From JAEYKI01 sp036679405 (GTDB lineage: Bacteria > Bacillota > Clostridia > Christensenellales > Christensenellaceae): a DNA stretch of 64,000 bases. A model generated the notes under the pieces. The model did no database searches, was not told the origin of the DNA, and worked only from the letters and a program-made list of their open reading frames with translations. The translations under genes were made by a program, and so were the position numbers. How positions within the stretch are numbered: position 1 is the first letter of the stretch; every line of letters starts with the position of its first letter. Shown here in pieces: positions 43,079 through 50,174 of this stretch. The stretch spans positions 82,653-146,652 of the forward strand of contig JAVBVZ010000031.1 of the NCBI GenBank assembly GCA_036679405.1, in the 5' to 3' direction.

Positions 43079-44056
43079 ATGAAAAAAACAATGATTATTC
43101 TCTTATTGCTAATGCTGGTTTTTACCCTCGCCGCCTGTGGCGGGGACGGCGGCGGCAAAGCGCTGCCTGAAAGCTCCGCACCCTCTGAATCAAGCGGCAC
43201 TCCGTTCAGCGAGGCAAAAAAGGAAGAAACAAAGGTATATGGAATTGGCGAAGCGGCGGAGACAAACGGCCTTTCCATTACAATAGATAAGGCGGAAGCT
43301 GTCGGATCGGACATCATGCTCGAAAAGGCCCGCGAAGGTTTTGCCTATATAAAGGTTTATTTTACCTTTAAGAATGTCTCTAATGAAACGATAGAAACAC
43401 CGGACAGGAAGGATTTATATATCGTTTACGAGGAAGGCCCAACGGGGGATGACTGCGATATGACCTCCGACGATAACTCCCAGGTGATGCTGGAGGTGGA
43501 GGATAGAGACGAAAGGTATATGTCGAGTGTTGAGCTTGCCCCCGGAGAATCCACCGGCGGATGGATGGTTTATCAGCGGCGGGTTGACAAAGAAGATATC
43601 ACCATGCATTATTATTCCGGGTTTATAAACGTGCCACCGGATATCGTGTTTATGTTTGATGCGGAAGAAGCTGGTGGCAATACGCCTCTGGATCAGATGG
43701 TAGCTGATCAGACGGAAACTGAACAGACAATAGATTATTCAGGACTTAATCTTAATCAAATTGCGGGTGTTTATAATGTGGCGAAAAGCGGCACGGAAGG
43801 CTACTCTCAAATTGAGATACTTGACGCCGGGGATATTCTTGTACTGCGGTTTGCAGATAGAACCGAAGTTGAATACGAATATGACCCCGTTTTTGGGGTC
43901 GCGTCAAGATTTGCGGAGTTTGAGGACGGCCATACTGTCCTTACGATAATGACCTTTACGCGGGAAGCGGACACTATACGGGTCACTGTAGACGAAAGCA
44001 TAACATATACAGATCAACCGGTGAAAAAAGGCAGCTACGAAGGCTATATGATTTAG
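43079..44056 (+). CDS. Lipoprotein with DUF4352-like domain
   Basis: Surface lipoprotein of 325 residues. The signal peptide KKTMIILLLLMLVFTLAACG contains the lipobox LAAC. A Gly/Ser linker precedes an immunoglobulin-like DUF4352-type domain (about 55-185: NGLSITIDKAEAVGSD, FAYIKVYFTFKNVSNETIET, VELAPGESTGGWMVYQ). The last 90 residues (LNLNQIAGVYNVAKSGTEGY onward) resemble the C-terminal domain of the preceding lipoprotein, with the shared pattern YxYDPVxxxA. It starts with ATG behind AAGGAGG, 51 bases after its neighbour. These two genes probably work as a pair at the cell surface; their function is unknown. Confidence 0.82.
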   Translation: MKKTMIILLLLMLVFTLAACGGDGGGKALPESSAPSESSGTPFSEAKKEETKVYGIGEAAETNGLSITIDKAEAVGSDIMLEKAREGFAYIKVYFTFKNVSNETIETPDRKDLYIVYEEGPTGDDCDMTSDDNSQVMLEVEDRDERYMSSVELAPGESTGGWMVYQRRVDKEDITMHYYSGFINVPPDIVFMFDAEEAGGNTPLDQMVADQTETEQTIDYSGLNLNQIAGVYNVAKSGTEGYSQIEILDAGDILVLRFADRTEVEYEYDPVFGVASRFAEFEDGHTVLTIMTFTREADTIRVTVDESITYTDQPVKKGSYEGYMI

Positions 44057-44286
44057 CCGAACTTGTTTCGGTGATAACGAATCGGAGAGATATATGAGGG
44101 ATATATAATAAAGGATAGCCCACCCCTCCGCGATGGGGGCAAAAAGATTTAGTCGGTGCTTATTCACAAAAAGTTTAGATGATTCAGCAGCACACGATAA
44201 GGAAATAGAAGTTGATTTTTCAGATGTGAATAGCATGGTAGAGTTTGTAGAATATATCATTGAATACAAACCATTGTACCCTTATA

Positions 44287-44315
44287 GGCGCACGACCAAA
44301 AGTAGTGCGCCTTTT
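44287..44315 (+). terminator. Intrinsic terminator after the lipoprotein pair
   Basis: GGCGCAC and GTGCGCC form a perfect 7-bp stem over an 11-base loop, followed by TTTT. It lies 230 bases after the second lipoprotein stop. Confidence 0.7.
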
Positions 44316-44512
44316 CTGCTATTAAAAGGGGATAGCTTTTATAAAAAGATGCCGTTTAATGCGGATTTATTGTTATTTATAAACCATATTTTTATTTACT
44401 AAATTTGAATTAAATGATTATTACTTGTGCATTACTTGATTTTTATGAAAACAATCCAAAATAGATACCATATATGTAATAATATTACAACTATAATTTA
44501 GTTTAATAAAAA

Positions 44513-44536
44513 CAAAAAACCGCAGTATAATGCGAT
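44513..44536 (-). terminator. Terminator of the tRNA-Ser gene
   Basis: On the minus strand CGCA-ttatac-TGCG, extendable by two weaker pairs, is followed by GTTTTTTG. It lies 12 bases beyond the CCA end of the tRNA. Confidence 0.65.
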
Positions 44537-44547
44537 TTTTAATGCTT

Positions 44548-44638
44548 TGGCGGAGAGCTAGGGATTTGAACCCTAGGTACGCTATTAACGTACACACGAT
44601 TTCCAGTCGTGCGCCTTCGACCACTCAGCCAGCTCTCC
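44548..44638 (-). tRNA. tRNA-Ser (anticodon GGA)
   Basis: Read on the minus strand: acceptor GGAGAGC with its partner GCTCTCC, D-arm GGCTGAGTGGTCGAAGGC, anticodon stem-loop CACGACTGGAAATCGTG with anticodon GGA, a long class II variable arm (GTACG...CGTAC), T-arm CTAGGGTTCAAATCCCTAG, and an encoded CCA. The length of 91 bases and the long variable arm identify it as serine. Its 3' 64 bases are repeated at 38802-38865, so the gene appears to have served as an integration site and been restored by the incoming element. Confidence 0.97.
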
Positions 44639-44676
44639 AAAAATTCATATTCGCTTTTTCAAAATGTGCAGAAGTA

Positions 44677-44705
44677 ATTTTATCATACGGGGCGGCTTTT
44701 GACAA
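44677..44705 (-). promoter_or_regulatory. Promoter of the tRNA-Ser gene
   Basis: On the minus strand TTGTCA (44705-44700) and TAAAAT (44682-44677) are 17 bases apart, about 38 bases upstream of the tRNA 5' end. Confidence 0.75.
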
Positions 44706-44736
44706 GCGAAATGAAAAAATATCCTTTTTTATTTTT

Positions 44737-45390
44737 TTAGATATCCGCCTTTTTTATTTTGTTCATATCGCCTTCGCTGCCAATTACAATAATCACGTCG
44801 CCTTCAAGCAGTTTGTCGTCCGCGGCCGGGTTCACGTTGATGTCGTTTCCGTGCTTGATGGCAATAATATTCAAATTGAAATTCTTGCGGATGTTGAGCT
44901 CTATAAGGCTTTTGCCCACCCAGTCGGACGGAACGCTGATCTCCAGCATGCCGTAGTTTTTAAAGATCTCAATAAAGTCTATAATGTTGGAGGCCAGAAG
45001 GTTGTTGGCCACCCGGATGCCGGTGTCCCGCTCGGGAAAGATGATCTTGTCCGCGCCTATCTTGTTGAGCACCTTGGCGTGCAGTTCGTCTTTTGCTTTT
45101 ACTAAAACGTATTTTACGCCCAGTTCCTTGCATATAAGGGTGATGAGCACGCTGGACTGTATGTCGCCCACGCAGACCACGGCCACGTCAAAATTACGGA
45201 GCCCCAGCGCCTTGAGGGCGGTTTCGTCCGTTGCGTCCACCGCTACCGCATGTGTGGCGAATTCGGAAACGTCGTCCACTTTTTCTTCGTCTATATCTAT
45301 TGCGAGCACGTCCGCGTTCGCGTCCACCAGTGTTTTTACTACGCTGTAGCCGAACCGTCCGAGGCCGATCACAATAAATTGTTTTTTCAT
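44737..45390 (-). CDS. ktrA: Potassium uptake regulatory protein (KtrA/TrkA, RCK domains)
   Basis: Cytoplasmic gating subunit of 217 residues for the potassium channel encoded just upstream. The RCK_N domain has the NAD/ATP-binding Rossmann motif VIGLGRFGYSVVKTLVD, VLAIDIDEEKVDDVSEF and later VGDIQSSVLITLICKE. The RCK_C domain spans about 135-215 (VPSDWVGKSLIELNIRKNFN, DKLLEGDVIIVIGSEGD) and in Ktr systems binds c-di-AMP. ATG follows AAAGGAG. It lies 15 bases after the channel gene on the same strand, a standard Ktr pair. Confidence 0.93.
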   Translation of the reverse strand: MKKQFIVIGLGRFGYSVVKTLVDANADVLAIDIDEEKVDDVSEFATHAVAVDATDETALKALGLRNFDVAVVCVGDIQSSVLITLICKELGVKYVLVKAKDELHAKVLNKIGADKIIFPERDTGIRVANNLLASNIIDFIEIFKNYGMLEISVPSDWVGKSLIELNIRKNFNLNIIAIKHGNDINVNPAADDKLLEGDVIIVIGSEGDMNKIKKADI

Positions 45391-45405
45391 GGTATTTTCT
45401 CCTTT

Positions 45406-46770
45406 TTACCCGATCATGATCTTGTCTTCGGGATATTTCATTTTATTCTGTGTTTTATTTGCCAAACGTTTGGCAATTGCAAAGGTTATGGTCAGCAGCC
45501 CCACGCGGCCGGTAAACATGGCGATCATCAAAACAATATCGCTGGCGGCGGAGAGCGCGCCGGTCTGTATGGTGGAAAGGCCCACCGTGCCGAACGCCGA
45601 GGTCAGCTGGAACAAAAGGTCGCCCACCTTAAAGTTGCCGGTTTCCGCCAGGGAAAGCGCAATGGTGAGTATGCCGATGAAAGCCAGGCCCAAAAACATA
45701 ATGGCAATGCCCCGCATGGCCACCTGCTTGTTAATGCGCCGCTTGAACACCGTGATTTCGTCATGCCCGCGGATAATGGAAGCAATCAGCATGATCACAA
45801 CGGCAAAGGTAGTGGTTTTTATACCGCCGCCCGTGCCTGCGGGAGACGCGCCTATAAACATCAAAAAGAGGGTCATCAGTTTAGATACCGGCAGCAGGCC
45901 GCCCTGCCCAATGGTGGAGAAACCCGCCGTACGCGTGGTGACCGACTGGAACAGCGCGGCCATCACCTTGTTGCCCAAGGGCAGGTTGCCCAAAGTGTTC
46001 GGGTTTGAATATTCGGTAACAAAGAACACAACAAAGCCCGCGCCGATAAGCGTGGCGGTTGTGATGAGTACAATTTTTGTATGGGTGGAAAATTTGTGTT
46101 TGTTGGAGCGGGTGGGTGCGCGGAAAAGTTCAAGCAGTACAAAAAAGCCAATGCCGCCGGTGATCACCAGGCCCATCATGGTAAAGTTGATCAGCGGGTC
46201 GCCCACGTAGGCCTGCATGCTGTTCCCAAACCCCAAAATGTCAAAGCCTGCGTTGCAGAAAGAAGAAATGGAGTGGAACACGCTGTAGTAAATGCCCTGC
46301 GCGACGCCGTAATCCGGAACAAAACGGATCATCATTAAAAGGATGCCCGCGCTTTCCGCAACCAGCGTTAAAAGAAGAATATTGCGCGCCATGCGCACAA
46401 TCCCCTGCAGGTTGAATTCGTTTAAAGACTCTTTTAAGACCATGCGCTCCTTTAAGGTGATGCGCTTGCCGATGACCATATAAATAAATGAAGTGGTTAT
46501 CATAAAACCCAGACCGCCGATCTGGATCAAAATGAGTAAAACCACTTGACCGAAAACGGAGAGTTCGGTTCCGACTTCTATGACACTGAGGCCTGTTACG
46601 CAGACGCCGGAGGCCGAGGTGAAAAAAGCATCCAACAGGCCGATACTCCTGCCGGAGGAGGACGCAATGGGGAGGTTTAATAATATTGCTCCCAGTACGA
46701 TTATCCCCGCAAAGCCCATTACGATGATCTGTGCGGGACTCACCCTCTTCGTTGTTTGACTGATATTCAT
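45406..46770 (-). CDS. ktrB: Potassium transporter membrane subunit (KtrB/TrkH family)
   Basis: Integral membrane protein of 454 residues with the four-fold M1-P-M2 build of Trk/Ktr/HKT channels. Selectivity-filter loops are recognisable, for example FTSASGVCVTGLSVIEVG, SISSFCNAGFDILGFGN, SVTTRTAGFSTIGQG and LTSAFGTVGLSTI, each with the conserved glycine. Basic residues follow several M2 helices. The length and absence of a long N-terminal extension favour KtrB over TrkH. The ATG has AAAGGAG 20 bases upstream, too far; a GTG at codon 8 preceded by GAAGAGG is an alternative start. It is translated before its regulator KtrA. Confidence 0.93.
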   Translation of the reverse strand: MNISQTTKRVSPAQIIVMGFAGIIVLGAILLNLPIASSSGRSIGLLDAFFTSASGVCVTGLSVIEVGTELSVFGQVVLLILIQIGGLGFMITTSFIYMVIGKRITLKERMVLKESLNEFNLQGIVRMARNILLLTLVAESAGILLMMIRFVPDYGVAQGIYYSVFHSISSFCNAGFDILGFGNSMQAYVGDPLINFTMMGLVITGGIGFFVLLELFRAPTRSNKHKFSTHTKIVLITTATLIGAGFVVFFVTEYSNPNTLGNLPLGNKVMAALFQSVTTRTAGFSTIGQGGLLPVSKLMTLFLMFIGASPAGTGGGIKTTTFAVVIMLIASIIRGHDEITVFKRRINKQVAMRGIAIMFLGLAFIGILTIALSLAETGNFKVGDLLFQLTSAFGTVGLSTIQTGALSAASDIVLMIAMFTGRVGLLTITFAIAKRLANKTQNKMKYPEDKIMIG

Positions 46771-46989
46771 GATACCGTTTGTCTTTATGCTCCTTTACTA
46801 TAATAAAAGCCGCATAGCATATTATACGACGATTATATCAAAAAAGATACCGCTACAGGAAATTTTATCAAAAAAATATCGCTTTGCGGCCCGCTTGGGC
46901 GCAAACGGGCCGCAAAGCCCGCTTTAAAGGCGCCCCCGGCTGTTTTAAAAAAAGAATATTTTGCCTGTTTTTATATGCAGAAAAAGAAA

Positions 46990-47025
46990 GAAAAAAATTC
47001 CGCCTGCCCGCCTGTGTGCAGGCGG
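46990..47025 (-). terminator. Minus-strand intrinsic terminator in a gene-free region
   Basis: CCGCCTG and CAGGCGG form a perfect 7-bp stem; on the minus strand AATTTTTTTC follows. No protein gene ends here: pckA already has its own terminator 340 bases upstream. It may end a small untranslated RNA. Confidence 0.6.
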
Positions 47026-47097
47026 TAATAAAAATGAATAAAAATTCGAATCAACCAAAATGAATTCATTTTTTGAAAAAATGAATAAATGTGGAGT

Positions 47098-47180
47098 AGT
47101 GGATAAAAATGTGGATATCTCAAAAAAATGATCCCCATTGCAATAAGATTTGTGAATGGCTTTGTGGATAATGTGGATAA
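47098..47180 (-). promoter_or_regulatory. Cluster of four DnaA-box-like sites
   Basis: On the minus strand the sites read TTATCCACA (47180-47172), TTATCCACA (47171-47163), ATATCCACA (47118-47110) and TTATCCACT (47106-47098). Two are perfect consensus and directly abutting; all four have the same orientation within 83 AT-rich bases. No dnaA or dnaN gene is in the window. This could be a DnaA-titration or regulatory site, or an origin-like region. Confidence 0.65.
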
Positions 47181-47362
47181 GTCCATGAATATTTTTATCC
47201 GAATTATGAATAAATGGTGAACGGAGGGTGGAAAACGTGCCTGAAAACTGGGAAATTTTGAATTGTTAAATAAATGTTAATGCAAACAGGCGTATAAATA
47301 TTATGCAAAACCGGCCGGAAATATGCATAAAGCCTGTGGGCGGGGAAGGCGCATGGAGAAAC

Positions 47363-47390
47363 AAAAAAGCGGCCTTAAGGCCGCTTTTTG
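47363..47390. terminator. Terminator of pckA
   Basis: AAAAAAGCGGCC-ttaa-GGCCGCTTTTTG is a near-perfect hairpin with a U-tract on both strands, 40 bases beyond the pckA stop. Confidence 0.9.
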
Positions 47391-47429
47391 TTTAATTTTT
47401 TTATGCCTGTGCCTGCCGGCACGCGGCAC

Positions 47430-49088
47430 TTACAGTTTGTTTGCTTCGTCTACCGCTTTTTGCATGGCTGCAAGCGCTTCGTCCGGAAGCTTGTCAAATT
47501 CACTTCTGGAAGAAATGAAGTCCACGCGGTCTTTCATGCGGGCGGCCAGGCGCTTTTTGTAAGCGGCGTCCGAAAAATCAGGGTCAAGGCCGTCTACCGG
47601 CAGGTAAGAAAAGCCGCTGATACCAAAGGGAACGAATTTTGCGCTGCCTTCAATAATGGCTTCCAGGCTTCCCAGGGTAACTTCCTTGGGCACCTTTTTC
47701 TCCATAAAGAAGCCGGTGTTGAAGATGTAGCAGTCAAGGCCTCTGTCCGCAAACAGTTTGCGGAAGCCTTCGTAATCCTGCGCAAGGGGATAGGTGCGGA
47801 AGGGGTTTGCGTACGGTTCCACCACCAGTGCGTCCGGATCGACCCCCGGCGCCAGCCGTTCGGCCGAAGTCCGTTTGGTGGCCAGGGTCGCGCCCATCGT
47901 AGAAGCAAGGATCGGGTCGCTGAGCTTGAGAACCGGCGGCAGGGTGGGGTCTTTCATCAGCCAGATGATGGCGTTGGCCGGTTCGTGGAAAACGTCTACA
48001 CGGTTGGGGCTCCAAAGCTTGCTCTTCATGGCGCGGCCGTTTCCGTTGCGGATGTCTTCGGTTACCAGCACTTTGTGCCCTTCTTCATCAACGGTCACGC
48101 CGTTGTTCTGAATGGTGACCAGGTATTTATTGTCTGCCGAATCCATGGGGTAATCCTGCGTTTTGTCAAAATACGCGGGCTCAAGCGCTACCGAAGAAGC
48201 GTCGTCGCGGGAGATGACAAAAGCGTCGTCATGCAGCACGGTGATGTCGTATTTTCCGCCGTGCGCCGCATGGGTAATGGTGGATTTTCCGCTGCCCGAA
48301 AGCCCGAAAACACCCAGCACGAATTTGCTGCCGTCTTTTAAGTTGTAACGCTTCTGGCCGCCGTGGCAGGAAACGAAACCGTTGCGGTTCGCAATGCCCC
48401 AGGCCATGGTGAGCGTGCCTTTTTTGTGTTCGCCGAAATAGCGCATTCCAAGCAGGCACGCACAGTTGTGTTCCGGATCGAAAAACGCAACGCCCATCGG
48501 AAAATCGGGGTGTGACCACTGCGGGTCGGAGAAAATATAGATATCAGGCTCGTTTTCCAGTACGGCTGAATTTTTGTACATTTTATGGTACTCTTCGGTC
48601 AGGTACTGGAAGTTGTACAGCCAGGAATACATGACGTTTTCTTCGCCTTCGGGAATGCACAGGTGCGCTTTTACCATGAATTCTTTGTCGAGGCCGATAT
48701 ATGCCTGCGCATGGTATAAGTTTTTGTTGCGCGTCTGGTAAATGGCTTCCCGGATGATGGGGCTGAAGCGCTGGGCGGTGACGGGATTGCCGTGGAAGTC
48801 GGTTCCGCCGAGAATAAAGCGGGCTGCCGCGGCGCGGCCCTGCACATTGCCGTCATTGAACAAAAGCACTTTTGCATCGGCAGGCAGGCCGGTTTCCTCC
48901 GGGCGGTAGACCGGCAGGTCGGTGATTACGGTCCCCGGGCTGTCGCAGGCCAGTTTGTACGCTTCCTTTAAACTCTCAACGGGATACACATTGTTGCCAT
49001 AGAAAGGCGTTTCAATGATGGTCCGCATGGTGGAGAAAAAAGGGCCTTTTTTGATTTCACTCCATTTGTAATACTGTTTTGTTGACAT
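47430..49088 (-). CDS. pckA: Phosphoenolpyruvate carboxykinase (ATP)
   Basis: Cytoplasmic enzyme of 552 residues that interconverts oxaloacetate plus ATP with phosphoenolpyruvate, CO2 and ADP. The P-loop is GLSGSGKSTITHAAHGG (about residue 262), followed by the kinase-2 region LHDDAFVISRDDAS and CALEPAYF-like EPAYFDKTQDYP. Substrate and metal residues are present in RFSPIIREAIYQTRNKNLY and MAWGIANRNGFVSCHGG. It is slightly longer than the usual 525-540. ATG follows AAGGAGG. In fermenting anaerobes it often runs toward oxaloacetate and gains ATP. It is a monocistronic gene with its own terminator and a palindrome at the promoter. Confidence 0.95.
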   Translation of the reverse strand: MSTKQYYKWSEIKKGPFFSTMRTIIETPFYGNNVYPVESLKEAYKLACDSPGTVITDLPVYRPEETGLPADAKVLLFNDGNVQGRAAAARFILGGTDFHGNPVTAQRFSPIIREAIYQTRNKNLYHAQAYIGLDKEFMVKAHLCIPEGEENVMYSWLYNFQYLTEEYHKMYKNSAVLENEPDIYIFSDPQWSHPDFPMGVAFFDPEHNCACLLGMRYFGEHKKGTLTMAWGIANRNGFVSCHGGQKRYNLKDGSKFVLGVFGLSGSGKSTITHAAHGGKYDITVLHDDAFVISRDDASSVALEPAYFDKTQDYPMDSADNKYLVTIQNNGVTVDEEGHKVLVTEDIRNGNGRAMKSKLWSPNRVDVFHEPANAIIWLMKDPTLPPVLKLSDPILASTMGATLATKRTSAERLAPGVDPDALVVEPYANPFRTYPLAQDYEGFRKLFADRGLDCYIFNTGFFMEKKVPKEVTLGSLEAIIEGSAKFVPFGISGFSYLPVDGLDPDFSDAAYKKRLAARMKDRVDFISSRSEFDKLPDEALAAMQKAVDEANKL

Positions 49089-49122
49089 AGTGGTTGCCTC
49101 CTTTGGATTGTAAATATTGTAT

Positions 49123-49144
49123 CAACTAAATAATAATTTAGTTG
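49123..49144. promoter_or_regulatory. Palindromic operator at the pckA promoter
   Basis: CAACTAAAT-aata-ATTTAGTTG is a perfect inverted repeat with 9-bp arms. It lies 35 bases upstream of the pckA start and immediately upstream of a possible -10 (TACAAT, minus strand, 49121-49116), so a bound regulator would overlap the promoter spacer. The regulator is not identified. Confidence 0.65.
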
Positions 49145-49297
49145 CAACTTACCCCATATTAAACTATTCGCTATATTAACCCTCTATCCCTTTATTTTTT
49201 TTAAATTTGTAAAAAAAAATTCCGCCGCCAAAAACCGGGGAAGAAAAAAGATGTACGCAGCGCCTTTTTGTAAACCAAAAAAACGCCTTTTTAAAAA

Positions 49298-50164
49298 TTA
49301 TTTTTTATTTTTTAAAAAAAATTCGGCTAAATGCAGGAAGTCTGCAGGGGACAAAGCCTCGGCGCGCAGGGAAGGGTTTATGCCGCAGGCAAAAAGCGCC
49401 TCGCCCGCCGGGTCGCCCGCCGGGTCGCCCGCCGGGGATTTTTTTCCGAAGGCTGCGGCCAGATTGTTGTAAATGGTTTTGCGGCGTGCGGCAAAAGCGG
49501 CGCGCACGACTTTCACATACATTTCCCGTGAAACGGGGAGCGGAGGCGCGCTTATCTCCATGCGCACAATGGCGGAATCCACATCGGGTGAGGGATAAAA
49601 ACAGTTTTTGCTGACGGTAAAAAGGGTCTTTGGCTGCGTATAATATCTGAGCGAAGCGGTCAGCACGCCGTAGTCTTTGCCGCCCGGCGCGGCGGACAGG
49701 CGGTCGGCCACTTCTTTTTGAACCATCACGGTCACATCCCGGGCGCCGCTTTCCGTAAGCTTTAAGATGCTCGGGGCGGTAATATAATACGGCAGATTTC
49801 CGCAGGCGGAAAAACTGCCGTCAAAATGTTCTTTTGCAATGCGCCGGATATCTGTTTTTAAAATGTCGCCTTCTATGACCGTTACATTGGATACGCCGTT
49901 TAAAACGTCCTGAAGCACGCCGATCAGGCCGCGGTCTATTTCTACGCAGACCACTTTTTTTGCGCGGCGCGCCAGCGCCAGCGTAAGGGCGCCCAGCCCC
50001 GGGCCCACTTCAAACACGCAGTCCTCTTTGGAAAGGCGCATCGAATCCGCTATTTTTTCTATGGTGTTCGGATCGATTAAAAAATTCTGCCCAAACTTTT
50101 TTAAAGGGGCAAGGTTGTATTCAGAAAGAAGACTGGGCGCTGTTTTTCCGGATGCGGGATTCAC
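49298..50164 (-). CDS. rsmA: 16S rRNA dimethyladenosine transferase
   Basis: SAM-dependent methyltransferase (KsgA) of 288 residues that dimethylates the two adjacent adenosines near the 3' end of 16S rRNA during 30S maturation. Motifs: KKFGQNFLIDPNTIEKI, the SAM site VFEVGPGLGALTLALARR, and the catalytic GNLPYYITAPSILKL (NLPY). The start is GTG behind AGGAGAG. The C-terminal domain contains a run of DPAG units from a DNA tandem repeat (49401-49436). It lies 10 bases after yabE, an order kept in many Bacillota. Confidence 0.95.
   Translation of the reverse strand: MNPASGKTAPSLLSEYNLAPLKKFGQNFLIDPNTIEKIADSMRLSKEDCVFEVGPGLGALTLALARRAKKVVCVEIDRGLIGVLQDVLNGVSNVTVIEGDILKTDIRRIAKEHFDGSFSACGNLPYYITAPSILKLTESGARDVTVMVQKEVADRLSAAPGGKDYGVLTASLRYYTQPKTLFTVSKNCFYPSPDVDSAIVRMEISAPPLPVSREMYVKVVRAAFAARRKTIYNNLAAAFGKKSPAGDPAGDPAGEALFACGINPSLRAEALSPADFLHLAEFFLKNKK
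49401..49436. repeat. In-frame 12-bp tandem repeat in rsmA
   Basis: TCGCCCGCCGGG occurs three times in a row. On the coding strand it encodes repeated four-residue units (GDPA) near residue 245-255 of RsmA, in the C-terminal domain. Being a multiple of three, copy-number change would keep the frame. Confidence 0.85.
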
Positions 50165-50174
50165 TTTTGCTCTC

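Larger units (their letters stand above)
44057..44547. other. AT-rich spacer between lipoprotein and tRNA-Ser genes
   Basis: About 490 bases. It holds a terminator (44287-44315) and the tRNA terminator at the right end. An 89-codon open frame at 44133-44402 has no ribosome binding site, and its translation (LDDSAAHDKEIEVDFSDVNS) does not resemble a known family; it may be a remnant. Nothing else is visible. Confidence 0.5.
46771..47429. other. Intergenic region with DnaA-box cluster and hairpins
   Basis: 660 bases between ktrB and pckA, both minus-strand genes. It contains a strong hairpin without U-tract (CTTTGCGGCCCG/CGGGCCGCAAAG, about 46882-46918), a minus-strand terminator (46990-47025), an AT-rich part with repeated ATGAATAAA words and four DnaA-box-like 9-mers (47098-47180), and the pckA terminator (47363-47390). 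The 330 bases between the two terminators have no gene, so a small RNA or a DNA-binding site could lie there. Confidence 0.6.

Noticed and set aside
44133..44402. 89-codon open frame before tRNA-Ser
   Set aside because: No ribosome binding site and no family resemblance. Hydrophobic, AT-driven C terminus. Possibly a remnant.
38866..44545. Integrase remnant within the tRNA-Ser element
   Set aside because: No tyrosine or serine recombinase motif was found in any frame.
46882..46918. Strong hairpin upstream of ktrB as a terminator
   Set aside because: No U-tract on either strand and no gene ending at it; kept only as part of the intergenic description.
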